Source of the DNA: Bradyrhizobium sediminis
GTDB lineage: Bacteria > Pseudomonadota > Alphaproteobacteria > Rhizobiales > Xanthobacteraceae
Length of the DNA stretch: 64,000 bases
Direction of reading: 5' to 3'
Assembly: GCF_018736085.1 (NCBI RefSeq)
Contig: NZ_CP076134.1
Span: 2,800,501-2,864,500 of the forward strand
The notes under the pieces are model-generated. The model saw only the letters and a program-made list of their open reading frames with translations, was not told the origin of the DNA and did not search any database. Numbering within the stretch: position 1 is the first letter of the stretch; every line of letters begins with the position of its first letter. This document shows, piece by piece, positions 18,465 to 27,913 of the stretch. Position numbers and translations under genes: made by a program.

Positions 18465-18513
18465 CCGCTCGTCGGCGGAAGATACTGCACTCAAAGCATC
18501 CTTCGCGCCGCCG

Positions 18514-18672
18514 CTATTCAGTTTCGAGGTCTTCCAGACGGACTCCGAGCCCTGCCCGCAGACTGTCACGCGCCTGCTCGATCCGCCGCAGGAATAGCGG
18601 ATCGTTTTCGAGCCGACAGTCGAACCAATCCTCCTCAGATTGGCGCAATCGGCAGCCTATATCCCTTGACAA
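18514..18672 (-). CDS. Possible small antitoxin-like protein or remnant
   Basis: 52 residues from a TTG at 18672. The sequence EEDWFDCRLENDPLFLRRIE then ARDSLRAGLGVRLEDLE is typical of the C-terminal part of small antitoxin-like or RelB/Phd-adjacent proteins and looks coding rather than random. No toxin partner is adjacent and no ATG start exists, so it may be a decayed module. Its 5' end overlaps the -35 region of the divergent tetR promoter. Confidence 0.4.
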   Translation of the reverse strand: MSRDIGCRLRQSEEDWFDCRLENDPLFLRRIEQARDSLRAGLGVRLEDLETE

Positions 18673-18685
18673 ATCTTGGGATTAG

Positions 18686-18706
18686 GAACTGAATTGAATT
18701 CAGTTC
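18686..18706. promoter_or_regulatory. Perfect palindromic operator in front of the tetR gene
   Basis: A 21-bp perfect inverted repeat: arms GAACTGAATT and AATTCAGTTC around a central G. It lies 20 bases downstream of the TTGACA start at 18666-18671, overlapping the expected -10 region, and 16 bases before the tetR ATG. The size and placement fit an autoregulatory TetR operator controlling tetR-fabA. Confidence 0.75.
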
Positions 18707-18722
18707 AATATCTGGGTCTGAT

Positions 18723-19340
18723 ATGGGTGCGGCGGCAAAAATCGGAACGCGCGAAAGGCTTATCCGGGCCGCTCAGGAGGAACTGATCCAGGGCCACGGT
18801 CATCTTGAGATGCAGGCCGTTGCCAAGCGGGCCCAACTTTCTGTTGGGTTGGCCTACCATCATTTTGGGTCGAAAGCGGGCTTGATCGCCGCCGTAGTCG
18901 AAGGGTTCTACAGTCTTCTGGATGATGCCGCGTTCAACCGCGCAAACTTGAGCTCAGAATGCTGGGCCGACAGAGAAAAAGAGCGGATCTCCGCCTACAT
19001 CGTATTTCACTACGAACACCCATTTGCTCCCCTTGTTATCGGCGCGTTGAGCCGCGCGCCCGAGGTGCTTGATGTCGAGACGGCTTTCACCAATCGGCAA
19101 CTCGCGGCGGGTGCACGCATGCTTCAGGCGGCTCAGCGTGACGGCATCATTCCTGCGGACATTGATCCTCACCTAACGATTGCGCTGATGATAGGCGGGA
19201 TCCGTCAAGCGTTGATTGGCGCACTCACGAGCGAACAGCGTCCTGATCCGGAGAAACTGACGAACGCAATATGGGCCTTCATGGCGGGCGCCCTGCGCCT
19301 GACGCGAGACCGTGAGCAAGAGCGCGACAAGATTACCTGA
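18723..19340 (+). CDS. TetR-family transcriptional regulator next to fabA
   Basis: 205 residues. The N-terminal TetR helix-turn-helix (about 10-56) includes QAVAKRAQLSVGLAYHHFGSKAGLIAAVV. The C-terminal ligand domain is divergent. It starts 16 bases after a 21-bp palindrome and precedes a fabA homologue by 44 bases on the same strand, so it probably represses itself and fabA in response to an acyl ligand. That is inference from layout, by analogy with FabR/DesT, not from a ligand motif. Confidence 0.85.
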   Translation: MGAAAKIGTRERLIRAAQEELIQGHGHLEMQAVAKRAQLSVGLAYHHFGSKAGLIAAVVEGFYSLLDDAAFNRANLSSECWADREKERISAYIVFHYEHPFAPLVIGALSRAPEVLDVETAFTNRQLAAGARMLQAAQRDGIIPADIDPHLTIALMIGGIRQALIGALTSEQRPDPEKLTNAIWAFMAGALRLTRDREQERDKIT

Positions 19341-19384
19341 TGCTCAATAACAGGAACCCAATTTAACAAGAAGGTCACTTTGCC

Positions 19385-19909
19385 TTGTCAAATCCACACG
19401 GTTTTCACACGCCACAATCCTCCTACTCCAAGGAAGAACTTCTCAAATCCAGCAATGGAGGTTATTTCGGCCCGGGCAACGCGCAGTTGCCTGCGCCGCC
19501 AATGTTGATGATGGATCGGATCACGGAGATCAGCATGGACGGCGGCGAATTCGGCAAAGGCCATATCACCGGTGAATTGGATATCACGCCGGCCCACTGG
19601 TTTTTTGATTGTCATTTTATCGGTGACCCCGTGATGCCGGGATGTCTGGGTCTGGATGCCATGTGGCAGATGGTCGGCTATTGGCTTGGCTGGTCGGGGT
19701 CACCGGGCAAGGGCCGCGCCCTCGGCGTTGGCGAGGTAAAGTTCAGGGGGCATATCACGCCAGACATCAGGCGCGTGCGTTATGAAGTTGATATGCATCA
19801 GGTACGGCGCGGCAAACTGGTTCTGGGCATCGCAAATGGCCGGGTGTTTGCCGATGATTCATGTGTCTATGTCGCCGAGGGCTTGAGAGTCGGCCTGGTG
19901 GCGCCCTGA
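19385..19909 (+). CDS. fabA: 3-hydroxydecanoyl-ACP dehydratase/isomerase (FabA)
   Basis: 174 residues from TTG, preceded by AAGAAGG. The active-site His77 ([13 protein letters not shown]) and Asp91 ([12 protein letters not shown]) are in place, and [13 protein letters not shown] matches FabA rather than FabZ. It dehydrates and isomerises C10 acyl-ACP to start unsaturated fatty acid synthesis. The partner fabB is not next to it here, and the TetR gene upstream probably controls it. A FabZ gene occurs separately at 31631. Confidence 0.9.
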   Translation: MSNPHGFHTPQSSYSKEELLKSSNGGYFGPGNAQLPAPPMLMMDRITEISMDGGEFGKGHITGELDITPAHWFFDCHFIGDPVMPGCLGLDAMWQMVGYWLGWSGSPGKGRALGVGEVKFRGHITPDIRRVRYEVDMHQVRRGKLVLGIANGRVFADDSCVYVAEGLRVGLVAP

Positions 19910-20220
19910 TCGCAACCCGGTGCATCTCGAACCATGGGTCGTTGCTCGACAATGCCAGCTGTTTTCTGCCGCTGGCGCGGCATCTTGGGCTGATCGAAGC
20001 GGATGACGGCCTAAAGCGGAAATTGGCCATCCCGGGGGCTACGAGTTCAATCGCCGGGGGCCCCAAAACCGGCCGTATTTCCTTGCTTCTCGCGAAAATA
20101 CCGCTATATACCGCGCCATCTCACACGGAAGCATGGCTCAAAAGGCCGTCCGGTGGCAGCCGGGCCGAAAAGGCTCGTATGCTCACACGCTTCCGGAGGA
20201 ACCAACCGGAGAATTGAACT
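19910..20220. other. 311-bp spacer before rpsB, no gene recognised
   Basis: Frames across this stretch are open but lack a start with a ribosome site, and I recognise no protein. It should hold the rpsB promoter and leader. A TATATA at about 20104-20109 is a possible -10. GGAG about ten bases before ATG 20221 is the rpsB ribosome site. Confidence 0.5.
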
Positions 20221-21219
20221 ATGGCGCTACCCGATTTCTCTATGCGTCAGCTGCTCGAAGCTGGCGTTCACTTTGGCCACCAATCGCACCGCTGGAATCC
20301 GAAGATGGCGGATTACATTTTCGGTGCCCGCAACAACATCCACATCATCGATCTCGCCCAGACCGTGCCGCTGCTGCATCGCGCGCTCCAGGCCGTCAGC
20401 GATACCGTCGCCAAGGGCGGCCGTATCCTGTTCGTCGGCACCAAGCGCCAGGCGCAGGACGGCGTGGCCGAAGCCGCCAAGCGCTCGGCACAATACTTCG
20501 TCAATTCGCGCTGGCTCGGCGGCACGCTGACCAACTGGAAGACCATTTCCGGCTCGATCAAGCGGCTGCGGCATCTCGAGGAAGTGCTCAATTCGGGCGA
20601 CGCCAGCGCCTACACCAAGAAGGAGCGGCTGACGCTGCAGCGCGAGCGCGACAAGCTCGACCGTTCGCTCGGCGGCATCAAGGACATGGGCGGTCTGCCC
20701 GACATGATCTTCGTGATCGACACCAACAAGGAAGACATCGCGATCCAGGAAGCCCAGCGGCTCAACATTCCGGTCGCCGCGATCGTCGATACCAATTCGG
20801 ACCCCAAGGGCATCACATACGTGGTCCCGGGCAATGACGACGCCGGCCGCGCCATTTCGCTGTATTGCGATCTGATCGCACGCGCCGTCATCGATGGTAT
20901 CTCGCGCGCGCAGGGCGAGTCCGGGATCGATATCGGCGCCTCCGTGCAGCCGGTTCGCGAAGCGATTCCCGCGGCAACCCAGCCCACCGGCTTCCAGGGC
21001 CTCGCCGGGCCGCGCGGCACCGCCGACGACCTCAAGAAGCTTACCGGCGTGTCCGGCGCGATCGAGAAGAAGTTCAACGATCTCGGCATCTTCCATTACT
21101 GGCAGCTGGCCGAACTCGATCACGACACCGCGCACAAGATCGGCGAAGAGGTCGGACTTCCGTCCCGCGCCGATGGCTGGGTAGCCCAGGCCAAGGCGAT
21201 GACCGCGGAAGCGGAATAA
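20221..21219 (+). CDS. rpsB: 30S ribosomal protein S2 with C-terminal extension
   Basis: 332 residues. Residues 1-230 are a standard S2 ([35 protein letters not shown]). The remaining 100 or so residues, absent from E. coli S2 (about 240 residues), include [20 protein letters not shown] and [23 protein letters not shown], which looks like a helix-hairpin-helix-type nucleic-acid binding fold. Rhizobial S2 proteins commonly carry such a tail. It is the first gene of the conserved rpsB-tsf-pyrH-frr block. Confidence 0.96.
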   Translation: MALPDFSMRQLLEAGVHFGHQSHRWNPKMADYIFGARNNIHIIDLAQTVPLLHRALQAVSDTVAKGGRILFVGTKRQAQDGVAEAAKRSAQYFVNSRWLGGTLTNWKTISGSIKRLRHLEEVLNSGDASAYTKKERLTLQRERDKLDRSLGGIKDMGGLPDMIFVIDTNKEDIAIQEAQRLNIPVAAIVDTNSDPKGITYVVPGNDDAGRAISLYCDLIARAVIDGISRAQGESGIDIGASVQPVREAIPAATQPTGFQGLAGPRGTADDLKKLTGVSGAIEKKFNDLGIFHYWQLAELDHDTAHKIGEEVGLPSRADGWVAQAKAMTAEAE

Positions 21220-21353
21220 CAACCTGAGGCGTGCGGCCGGAATTTCCCGGCCGCAAATTCGGTTTCAAATACGACATTCCCTGGTGGTGGACGGCGGCGA
21301 GGCGGCAACAGCTGCGCCGCGGCCGCCCTGACAGGCAAGAAGGACGTTCAACG

Positions 21354-22277
21354 ATGGCAACGATTACAGCGGCGATGGTCAAGGACCTGCGCGAGACGAC
21401 CGGCGTCGGCATGATGGACTGCAAGCAGGCGCTTGCCGAGAACGACGGCGACATGCAGGCGGCGATCGACTGGCTGCGCAAGAAGGGCCTGTCGAAGGCC
21501 GCCAAGAAGGCCGGCCGCGTCGCGGCGGAAGGCCTGATCGGCGCGCTGATCGCGGGGACCAAGGGCGTCGTGGTCGAGGTCAATTCCGAGACCGATTTCG
21601 TTGCGCGCAACGAGCAGTTCCAGGGTCTGGTCAAGATGATCGCCCAGGTCGCGCTCGAAGTCGGCGCCGACGTGGAAAAGATCAAGGCCGCGAAGGTCGG
21701 AAGCGTGACGGTCGAGACCGCGGTCTCGGACGCGATCGCGACCATCGGCGAAAACATGACGCTGCGCCGCGCGGCTTCGCTCGAAGTCGGCAAGGGCGTG
21801 GTGTCGAGCTATGTGCACAACGCCGTGGTCGAAGGCGCCGGCAAGATGGGCGTGATCGTGGCGCTGGAATCCACCGGCAAGACCGAGGAACTGGCCGCGC
21901 TCGGCCGTCAGCTCGCGATGCACGTTGCCGCCGCCAACCCGCAGGCGCTGGATCCGGCCGGGCTCGATCCCGCGGTCGTGAAGCGCGAGAAGGACGTGCT
22001 GGCCGACAAATACCGCCAGCAGGGCAAGCCCGAGAACGTGATCGAAAAGATCATCGAGTCCGGTTTGAAGACCTATTACAAGGAAGTCTGCCTGCTTGAG
22101 CAGGCCTTCATCCATGACAACGCCAAATCGGTCGCCCAGGCGGTCAAGGAATCCGAGGGCAAGATCGGCGCGCCTGTGAAGATCACGGGATTTGTGCGCT
22201 ATGCTCTGGGCGAGGGAATCGACAAGCAGGAAACCGATTTCGCGGCCGAAGTCGCCGCCGCCAGCGGCAAGAAATAA
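21354..22277 (+). CDS. tsf: Elongation factor Ts
   Basis: 307 residues. The start at ATG 21354 ([20 protein letters not shown]) is the family N-terminus, with AAGGA upstream. A GTG at 21231 only adds untypical residues. The UBA-like N-domain includes [14 protein letters not shown]. The core has the TDFVARN motif (about residue 80) that disrupts Mg2+ binding in EF-Tu to release GDP. It follows rpsB as in most bacteria. Confidence 0.97.
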   Translation: MATITAAMVKDLRETTGVGMMDCKQALAENDGDMQAAIDWLRKKGLSKAAKKAGRVAAEGLIGALIAGTKGVVVEVNSETDFVARNEQFQGLVKMIAQVALEVGADVEKIKAAKVGSVTVETAVSDAIATIGENMTLRRAASLEVGKGVVSSYVHNAVVEGAGKMGVIVALESTGKTEELAALGRQLAMHVAAANPQALDPAGLDPAVVKREKDVLADKYRQQGKPENVIEKIIESGLKTYYKEVCLLEQAFIHDNAKSVAQAVKESEGKIGAPVKITGFVRYALGEGIDKQETDFAAEVAAASGKK

Positions 22278-22347
22278 CGGCCGGAAGTGTTCCTTCCGGC
22301 GTGCTCGCGCCGGAGCGGCCGCGCTGGCCAGAGGAAAGCGACTAACA

Positions 22348-23064
22348 ATGGCTGAGCCGGTCTATCGTCGGGTGGTGATCAAGCTTTCGGGCGAATATTT
22401 TGCCGGCGCGCATTCGTTCGGAATGGATCAGCCGACCATCGACCGGATCGCCGGCGACCTGATCGCCGCCAGGCAGCTTGGCGTCGAGGTCGCGGTCGTC
22501 GTCGGTGGCGGCAACATGGTGCGGGGCGTCGAAGTTTCCTCCCGCGGCGTATCCCGGCCGACCGGCGACACCATGGGCATGCTGGCTACCGTGATGAACT
22601 GCCTTGCGCTCGAAGCCGCGATCGAGCGGCGCGGGGCCCCGGCCAAGGCCCTGTCGGCCTTCGTGATGCCGCAGGTCTGCGAACTCTATACCCGGGGTGC
22701 GACGCACAAATATCTCGCCGAGGGCCGAATCGTGCTGCTCGGCGGCGGGACCGGCAATCCGTTCTTCACCACCGATACCACGGCGGTGTTGCGGGCGGCC
22801 GAAATCGGCGCCCATGCGGTGCTGAAGGCCACCAATGTCGACGGCGTCTACACCGCCGATCCGAAAAAGGACCCGTCCGCCAAGCGGTTCGACCGCTTGA
22901 CGCATTCGCAGGCGATCGAAGGCGGCTACAAGGTGATGGATGCGACCGCATTCGCGCTTGCCCGCGAGACGTCGCTGCCTATCATCGTGTTCTCGATCGC
23001 CGAGCCGGGTTCGATAGGCGCGATCCTGCGCGGCACCGGCCACGGCACCATCGTCGCCGGCTGA
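22348..23064 (+). CDS. pyrH: UMP kinase
   Basis: 238 residues, a hexameric amino-acid-kinase-fold enzyme that phosphorylates UMP to UDP. Visible motifs are [12 protein letters not shown] at the N-terminus, [13 protein letters not shown] (about 49-61), [13 protein letters not shown] (about 132-144) and [25 protein letters not shown] precedes ATG 22348. It lies between tsf and frr. Confidence 0.97.
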   Translation: MAEPVYRRVVIKLSGEYFAGAHSFGMDQPTIDRIAGDLIAARQLGVEVAVVVGGGNMVRGVEVSSRGVSRPTGDTMGMLATVMNCLALEAAIERRGAPAKALSAFVMPQVCELYTRGATHKYLAEGRIVLLGGGTGNPFFTTDTTAVLRAAEIGAHAVLKATNVDGVYTADPKKDPSAKRFDRLTHSQAIEGGYKVMDATAFALARETSLPIIVFSIAEPGSIGAILRGTGHGTIVAG

Positions 23065-23136
23065 TGGGCTGGTGACGCATCCGGCGTGCGCGAGCCTGAC
23101 GGCCTCGACGATCAGTTTTCAGGAGGGGAGAGCGTT

Positions 23137-23700
23137 ATGCCCACGGGTAGTTTCGACATCAACGAATTGAAGCGCCGCATGCAGGGCGCCACCCAGGCGC
23201 TCAAGCACGAGCTGGGCGGTCTGCGAACCGGCCGCGCCGCAGCCTCGATGCTGGAGCCGGTGCAGGTCGACGCCTACGGCACGCATATGCCGCTCAATCA
23301 GCTCGCCACCATCAGCGTTCCCGAACCGCGGCTGCTTTCCGTGCAGGTATGGGACAAGTCGATGGTCAAGGCGGTAGAAAAGGCGATCGTCGATTCCAAT
23401 CTGGGTTTGAGTCCCGCCACCGAAGGGCAGGTGCTCCGCTTGCGAATTCCCGAACTCAACGAGGAGCGCCGCAAGGAGCTGGTCAAGGTCGCGCATAAAT
23501 ATGCCGAAGCCGCGCGTGTCGCGGTTCGCCATGTCCGTCGCGATGGCCTCGATACGGTCAAGAAGCTCGAGAAAAATCACGAGATTTCCGAGGACGATCA
23601 GGAGCGTCTCGCCACCGATGTGCAGAAGGCGACCGACGGGACGATTTCGGAAATCGATCAGTTGCTTGCGGCCAAGGAAAAGGAAATCCTCACCGTTTAG
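23137..23700 (+). CDS. frr: Ribosome recycling factor
   Basis: 187 residues, the normal size. It splits post-termination ribosomes with EF-G. The N-terminal helix has [20 protein letters not shown] and the conserved [18 protein letters not shown] lies at about 105-122. The start at 23137 has a strong AGGAGGGG ribosome site. It is followed at 17 bases by uppS. Confidence 0.97.
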   Translation: MPTGSFDINELKRRMQGATQALKHELGGLRTGRAAASMLEPVQVDAYGTHMPLNQLATISVPEPRLLSVQVWDKSMVKAVEKAIVDSNLGLSPATEGQVLRLRIPELNEERRKELVKVAHKYAEAARVAVRHVRRDGLDTVKKLEKNHEISEDDQERLATDVQKATDGTISEIDQLLAAKEKEILTV

Positions 23701-23716
23701 CCCTAAGGATTGACCG

Positions 23717-24475
23717 ATGACGAACGCCGCCGCCCCCGCAACCGAAGCACCGGATCCGTCCGGCGCTCCCTTGCATGTGGCGATCATTATGGACGGGAAC
23801 GGGCGCTGGGCGGCGGCGCGCGGTTTGCCGCGCGCCGAAGGCCATCGCCGCGGCGTCGATGCGTTGCGGCGGGTGGTTCGTGCCGCCAACGAGCTCGGCA
23901 TCCTCTATCTGACGATTTTTTCCTTCAGCTCCGAAAACTGGTCGCGTCCGGCGACCGAAATCGGTGACCTCTTCGGATTGCTTCGACGCTTCATCCGCAA
24001 CGACCTTGCAACGTTGCACCGCGACGGGGTGCGGGTGCGGGTGATCGGCGAGCGCGACGGACTGGAACCGGATATCTGCGCGCTCCTGAACGAGGCGGAA
24101 GAACTCACCAAGGCCAACACCAAGCTCAATCTCGTGGTCGCCTTCAACTACGGATCGCGCCAGGAGATCGCCCACGCCGCGCAACGGCTGGCGCGCGAGG
24201 TCGCGGAAGGCAAGCGCGATCCGTCATCGATCGACGCCGAAACGCTCGGCCGCTATCTCGATGCCCCCGACATTCCCGATCCCGATCTGATCATTCGCAC
24301 CAGCGGGGAGCAGCGGCTTTCGAATTTCCTGATGTGGCAGGCCGCCTACAGCGAACTCGTCTTCGTGCCGATCCACTGGCCCGATTTCGACAAGGCCGCG
24401 CTCGAAGAAGCGATTGCCGAATATGCCAGACGGGAGCGCCGTTTCGGCGGTCTGGCCGCGAAAACCGGATCGTGA
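23717..24475 (+). CDS. uppS: Isoprenyl transferase (undecaprenyl diphosphate synthase)
   Basis: 252 residues, a cis-prenyltransferase that makes the C55 carrier for peptidoglycan and polysaccharides. Conserved regions are [13 protein letters not shown] with the catalytic Asp (about residue 25), FSSENWSRP, and the C-terminal [15 protein letters not shown] with YSELVF. The stop overlaps the cdsA start (GTGA), so the two are translationally coupled. Confidence 0.96.
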   Translation: MTNAAAPATEAPDPSGAPLHVAIIMDGNGRWAAARGLPRAEGHRRGVDALRRVVRAANELGILYLTIFSFSSENWSRPATEIGDLFGLLRRFIRNDLATLHRDGVRVRVIGERDGLEPDICALLNEAEELTKANTKLNLVVAFNYGSRQEIAHAAQRLAREVAEGKRDPSSIDAETLGRYLDAPDIPDPDLIIRTSGEQRLSNFLMWQAAYSELVFVPIHWPDFDKAALEEAIAEYARRERRFGGLAAKTGS

Positions 24476-25317
24476 CCGAGGGCAAAGCCGCACCGACGGC
24501 GAGCGAGCAGGGGTCGCGCAATCTCGTGATGCGCGTCGCCGCAGCCTTTGTGCTCGCGCCGCTGGCGATTGCCATCGCCTATGCCGGCGGATGGCTGTGG
24601 GCCGCGCTGGTGACTTTCGCCGCGGTCGGCCTCTATGTCGAATGGCTGATGATCGTGGGTGCGGCGCGCGAGATGCGCGTGATGGCGCCGGGCGTTGCAG
24701 CCCTTGCCGCTGCCGGGCTTTGTTTCGCAATCGGGCGGATCGATGCCGCCCTCATTGTCCTGGCCATCGGTCTCGCGGCGGTTGCGCTGCTCTCGCCGGA
24801 ACGCCGCATCTGGACGGCGACGGGATTTGCCTACGCCGCCGCAGCCGAGATCGCATCGGTGCTGGTGCGTCTCGATCCGGCGCAAGGGTTTGCCGCGCTG
24901 ATGCTGGTCCTTCTGGTGGTGTGGGTGACCGATATTGGCGGCTATTTCGCCGGCCGCGGCATCGGCGGACCCAAGCTGTGGCCGCGGGTCAGTCCCAAGA
25001 AGACCTGGGCGGGCGCGATCGGCGGCTTTGCGGCGAGCCTGGCGATCGCGTCCGCCTTCGCGGCGCTTGGACTCGGCAAAACCGCCCCGCTGCTGCTATT
25101 GGGGGCAGTGCTCTCGATAGCATCCCAGCTCGGCGATCTCTTTGAGTCCGCAGTAAAAAGGCGCTTCGGCGTCAAGGATTCCAGTCACATCATTCCCGGG
25201 CATGGCGGGTTGATGGATCGTCTCGACGGCTTCATCGCCGCGATCGTCCTGGCGGCGATTTTCGGCCTTTTGCGGGGTGGCGCGGATGGCGTCGGCCGCG
25301 GTCTTATGGTTTGGTGA
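24472..25317 (+). CDS. cdsA: Phosphatidate cytidylyltransferase
   Basis: 281 residues from a GTG that overlaps the uppS stop by four bases. About eight hydrophobic helices are seen. The family signature near the C-terminus is complete: [22 protein letters not shown] (part). It converts phosphatidic acid to CDP-diacylglycerol, the branch point for all membrane phospholipids. It is followed four bases later by dxr. Confidence 0.95.
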   Translation: MTEGKAAPTASEQGSRNLVMRVAAAFVLAPLAIAIAYAGGWLWAALVTFAAVGLYVEWLMIVGAAREMRVMAPGVAALAAAGLCFAIGRIDAALIVLAIGLAAVALLSPERRIWTATGFAYAAAAEIASVLVRLDPAQGFAALMLVLLVVWVTDIGGYFAGRGIGGPKLWPRVSPKKTWAGAIGGFAASLAIASAFAALGLGKTAPLLLLGAVLSIASQLGDLFESAVKRRFGVKDSSHIIPGHGGLMDRLDGFIAAIVLAAIFGLLRGGADGVGRGLMVW

Positions 25318-25321
25318 AAAA

Positions 25322-26545
25322 ATGAGCGCAGTCCCGTTGCGTAACAACAAGGCCGCGGCATCCGCCGTGCGCACCGTGAGCGTGCTGGGCGCCACCGGCT
25401 CGATCGGCGACAGCACGATGGATTTGCTGCGGGCCTCGCCCGACCGCTATCAGGTCGAGGCCTTGACCGCGAATACCAACGTCGAGGGACTGGCGAAGCT
25501 TGCAAGGGAATTCGGCGCGCGCTATGCGGCGGTCGCCGATCCCGATCGCCTCGGCGCGTTGAAAGACGCGCTGGCCGGCACCCGCACCGAATGCGGCGCC
25601 GGCGAGAGCGCCATTATCGAGGCCGCCGCGCGTCCGGCCGATTGGGTGATGGCCGCCGTCAGCGGCGCGGCCGGACTGAAGCCCGCGCTTGCCGCGGTCG
25701 ATCGCGGCGCGAGCGTGGCGCTCGCCAACAAGGAATGCCTGGTCTGTGCCGGCGATTTCTTCATGCAGCGCGCGGCTAAAGCCGGGGCCTGCATCCTGCC
25801 GGCGGATTCCGAGCATAACGCGTTGTTCCAGGCGCTGGGTTCGGGCAATCGCGAAGAACTGGTTCGTGTCATCATCACCGCTTCGGGCGGACCGTTCCGG
25901 ACCTGGGCCGCCGCCGACATCGAACAGGCGACGCTGGCGCAGGCCCTGAAGCATCCGAACTGGAGCATGGGGCAGAAGATCACCATCGATTCCGCGTCGA
26001 TGATGAACAAGGGCCTCGAGGTGATCGAAGCCTCCTATCTGTTCGCGCTGACGCCCGACGAAATCGACGTGCTGGTGCACCCGCAGTCGATCATCCACGG
26101 CATGGTCGAATTCTCGGATCGTTCCGTCGTCGCCCAATTGGGCGCGCCCGACATGCGCACGCCGATCGCGCATTGCCTTGGCTGGCCCGACCGTATCGTC
26201 GGACCCGCCGCCAAGCTCGACCTTGCCAAGATCGGCCAGCTCACCTTCGAGGAACCCGACTTCGGCCGGTTCCCGGGACTTCGGCTGGCCTACGACGCGC
26301 TGCGGACCGGGCGCGGCGCGACCACGGTCTTCAATGCCGCCAACGAGGTCGCGGTGGCGGCGTTCATCGGCGGCAAGATCAGGTTCGGCGCGATCGCGAG
26401 GCTGGTCGAGGCCACCATGAACGACTGGGTTCGCTCCGGAAATCTGGCCCCGCTGACCTCGGCGGACGATGCCATCGCCGTTGACCATAATGCGCGAAAT
26501 AAAGCTGCCACCCTATTGCCTCAAATTGCCTTAAAGGCATCCTAG
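25322..26545 (+). CDS. dxr: 1-deoxy-D-xylulose 5-phosphate reductoisomerase
   Basis: 407 residues, second step of the MEP isoprenoid pathway. The NADPH site is [16 protein letters not shown]. The substrate/metal site appears in [42 protein letters not shown] and [12 protein letters not shown]. The start at 25322 fits the family, while an earlier ATG at 25277 lies inside cdsA. Its product ultimately feeds the UppS reaction encoded upstream. Confidence 0.97.
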   Translation: MSAVPLRNNKAAASAVRTVSVLGATGSIGDSTMDLLRASPDRYQVEALTANTNVEGLAKLAREFGARYAAVADPDRLGALKDALAGTRTECGAGESAIIEAAARPADWVMAAVSGAAGLKPALAAVDRGASVALANKECLVCAGDFFMQRAAKAGACILPADSEHNALFQALGSGNREELVRVIITASGGPFRTWAAADIEQATLAQALKHPNWSMGQKITIDSASMMNKGLEVIEASYLFALTPDEIDVLVHPQSIIHGMVEFSDRSVVAQLGAPDMRTPIAHCLGWPDRIVGPAAKLDLAKIGQLTFEEPDFGRFPGLRLAYDALRTGRGATTVFNAANEVAVAAFIGGKIRFGAIARLVEATMNDWVRSGNLAPLTSADDAIAVDHNARNKAATLLPQIALKAS

Positions 26546-26589
26546 AGGGTTGGGGGACAGGGCTTTCGGCTCTGCTTGAGGGGAATCGA

Positions 26590-27741
26590 ATGTCCGAGTT
26601 TTTTCTACATAGTTTCAATACGTTGAGCCATGGGTTCATTGGCTACATCATTCCCTTCCTGTTCGTCCTGACCATCGTCGTCTTCTTCCATGAACTCGGC
26701 CACTTCCTGGTCGCCCGCTGGGCCGGCGTGAAGGTGTTAACGTTCTCGCTCGGCTTCGGGCCGGAACTCGCCGGGTTCAACGACCGCCATGGCACCCGCT
26801 GGAAGATTTCGGCCATTCCGCTCGGCGGCTATGTGAAGTTCTTCGGCGACGACAGCGAGGCCTCCACGCCGTCGTCGGAAACGCTCGCCGGCATGACCGC
26901 GGAAGAGCGCGCGGGCAGCTTCCATCACAAGAAGGTCGGACCGCGCGCCGCAATCGTGGCGGCCGGCCCGATCGCCAATTTCCTGCTCGCGATCGTGATC
27001 TTCACCTGCCTGTTCACCTTCTTCGGCAAGCCGAGCACGACGGCGCGCGTCGACAAGGTCGAGGTGGGCAGCGCTGCGGAGAAGGCCGGCTTCCAGGCCG
27101 GCGACGTCGTCACGTCGATCGATGGCAAGACCATCGGAAGTTTCACCGATATGCAGCGCATCGTCGGCACGCGGGCCGGCGAGCAGCTGTCGTTCACGAT
27201 CAGGCGCGGCGATTCCACGGTGCAACTGCAGGGCACGCCGCAACTCAGGGAAGTGAAGGATTCGTTCGGAAACGTTCACCGGCTCGGCGTGTTGGGAATC
27301 ACCCGCGCGACCGCGCCCGGCGACGTCGTGACCGAACGGGTCGATCCCGCGACCGCACTGTGGCTCGGCGTTAAGGAAACCTGGTTCGTGGTCGAGCGCA
27401 CCACGGCCTATATCGGCGGCATCTTTACCGGGCGCGAAGCGGCCGATCAGGTCGGCGGACCCCTGCGGATCGCCCAGATATCGGGGCAGGTCGCCACCAT
27501 CGGCGTTGCCGCGCTGATTCACCTGGCCGCCGTGCTCTCGATCTCGATCGGGCTGCTCAACCTGTTCCCGGTGCCGCTGCTCGATGGCGGTCACCTTTTG
27601 TTCTATGCGGTGGAAGCCTTGCGTGGGCGCCCATTGTCGGAGAGGGCGCAGGAAATGGGATTCCGAATCGGACTGGGCCTTGTCCTCATGCTGATGGTGT
27701 TTGCGACCTATAACGACATCCTGCACCTGGCGGCATCGTGA
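26590..27741 (+). CDS. rseP: Site-2 protease RseP/MmpA family zinc metalloprotease
   Basis: 383 residues with four transmembrane helices. The zinc site is HELGH (His34, Glu35, His38) in the first helix, and the third ligand region is NLFPVPLLDGGHL (about 318-330). One PDZ domain lies between (about 140-215). It cleaves membrane-bound anti-sigma factors or regulators after a first cut. It is located directly before bamA, as in most proteobacteria, linking envelope stress with outer-membrane assembly. Confidence 0.95.
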   Translation: MSEFFLHSFNTLSHGFIGYIIPFLFVLTIVVFFHELGHFLVARWAGVKVLTFSLGFGPELAGFNDRHGTRWKISAIPLGGYVKFFGDDSEASTPSSETLAGMTAEERAGSFHHKKVGPRAAIVAAGPIANFLLAIVIFTCLFTFFGKPSTTARVDKVEVGSAAEKAGFQAGDVVTSIDGKTIGSFTDMQRIVGTRAGEQLSFTIRRGDSTVQLQGTPQLREVKDSFGNVHRLGVLGITRATAPGDVVTERVDPATALWLGVKETWFVVERTTAYIGGIFTGREAADQVGGPLRIAQISGQVATIGVAALIHLAAVLSISIGLLNLFPVPLLDGGHLLFYAVEALRGRPLSERAQEMGFRIGLGLVLMLMVFATYNDILHLAAS

Positions 27742-27913
27742 AACGGCTTTTTTGTGACGTGGCCGATGGGCAACGTCTTGGAATGAAATTGAAATTGCAC
27801 TGCGATAGGACGTTTGCCCCTCCGGCAAAATTGGCTACAAGCAGAGCAGCAAATGGGAATCTGCCGGTTCGTGGGGTGCGGGCCGGCACTGGAATGACAA
27901 GGGCGCGTTGCGC

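Noticed and set aside
13944..18569. A 1,541-codon open frame antisense to dnaE and the SEC-C gene
   Set aside because: It is the complement of a high-GC coding region with strong third-position bias; its product is Arg/His/Asp-rich low-complexity sequence with no motif, while the plus strand encodes a full DnaE.
19861..20217. 118-codon frame between fabA and rpsB
   Set aside because: GTG start lies inside fabA, no ribosome site, and the sequence shows no recognisable fold.
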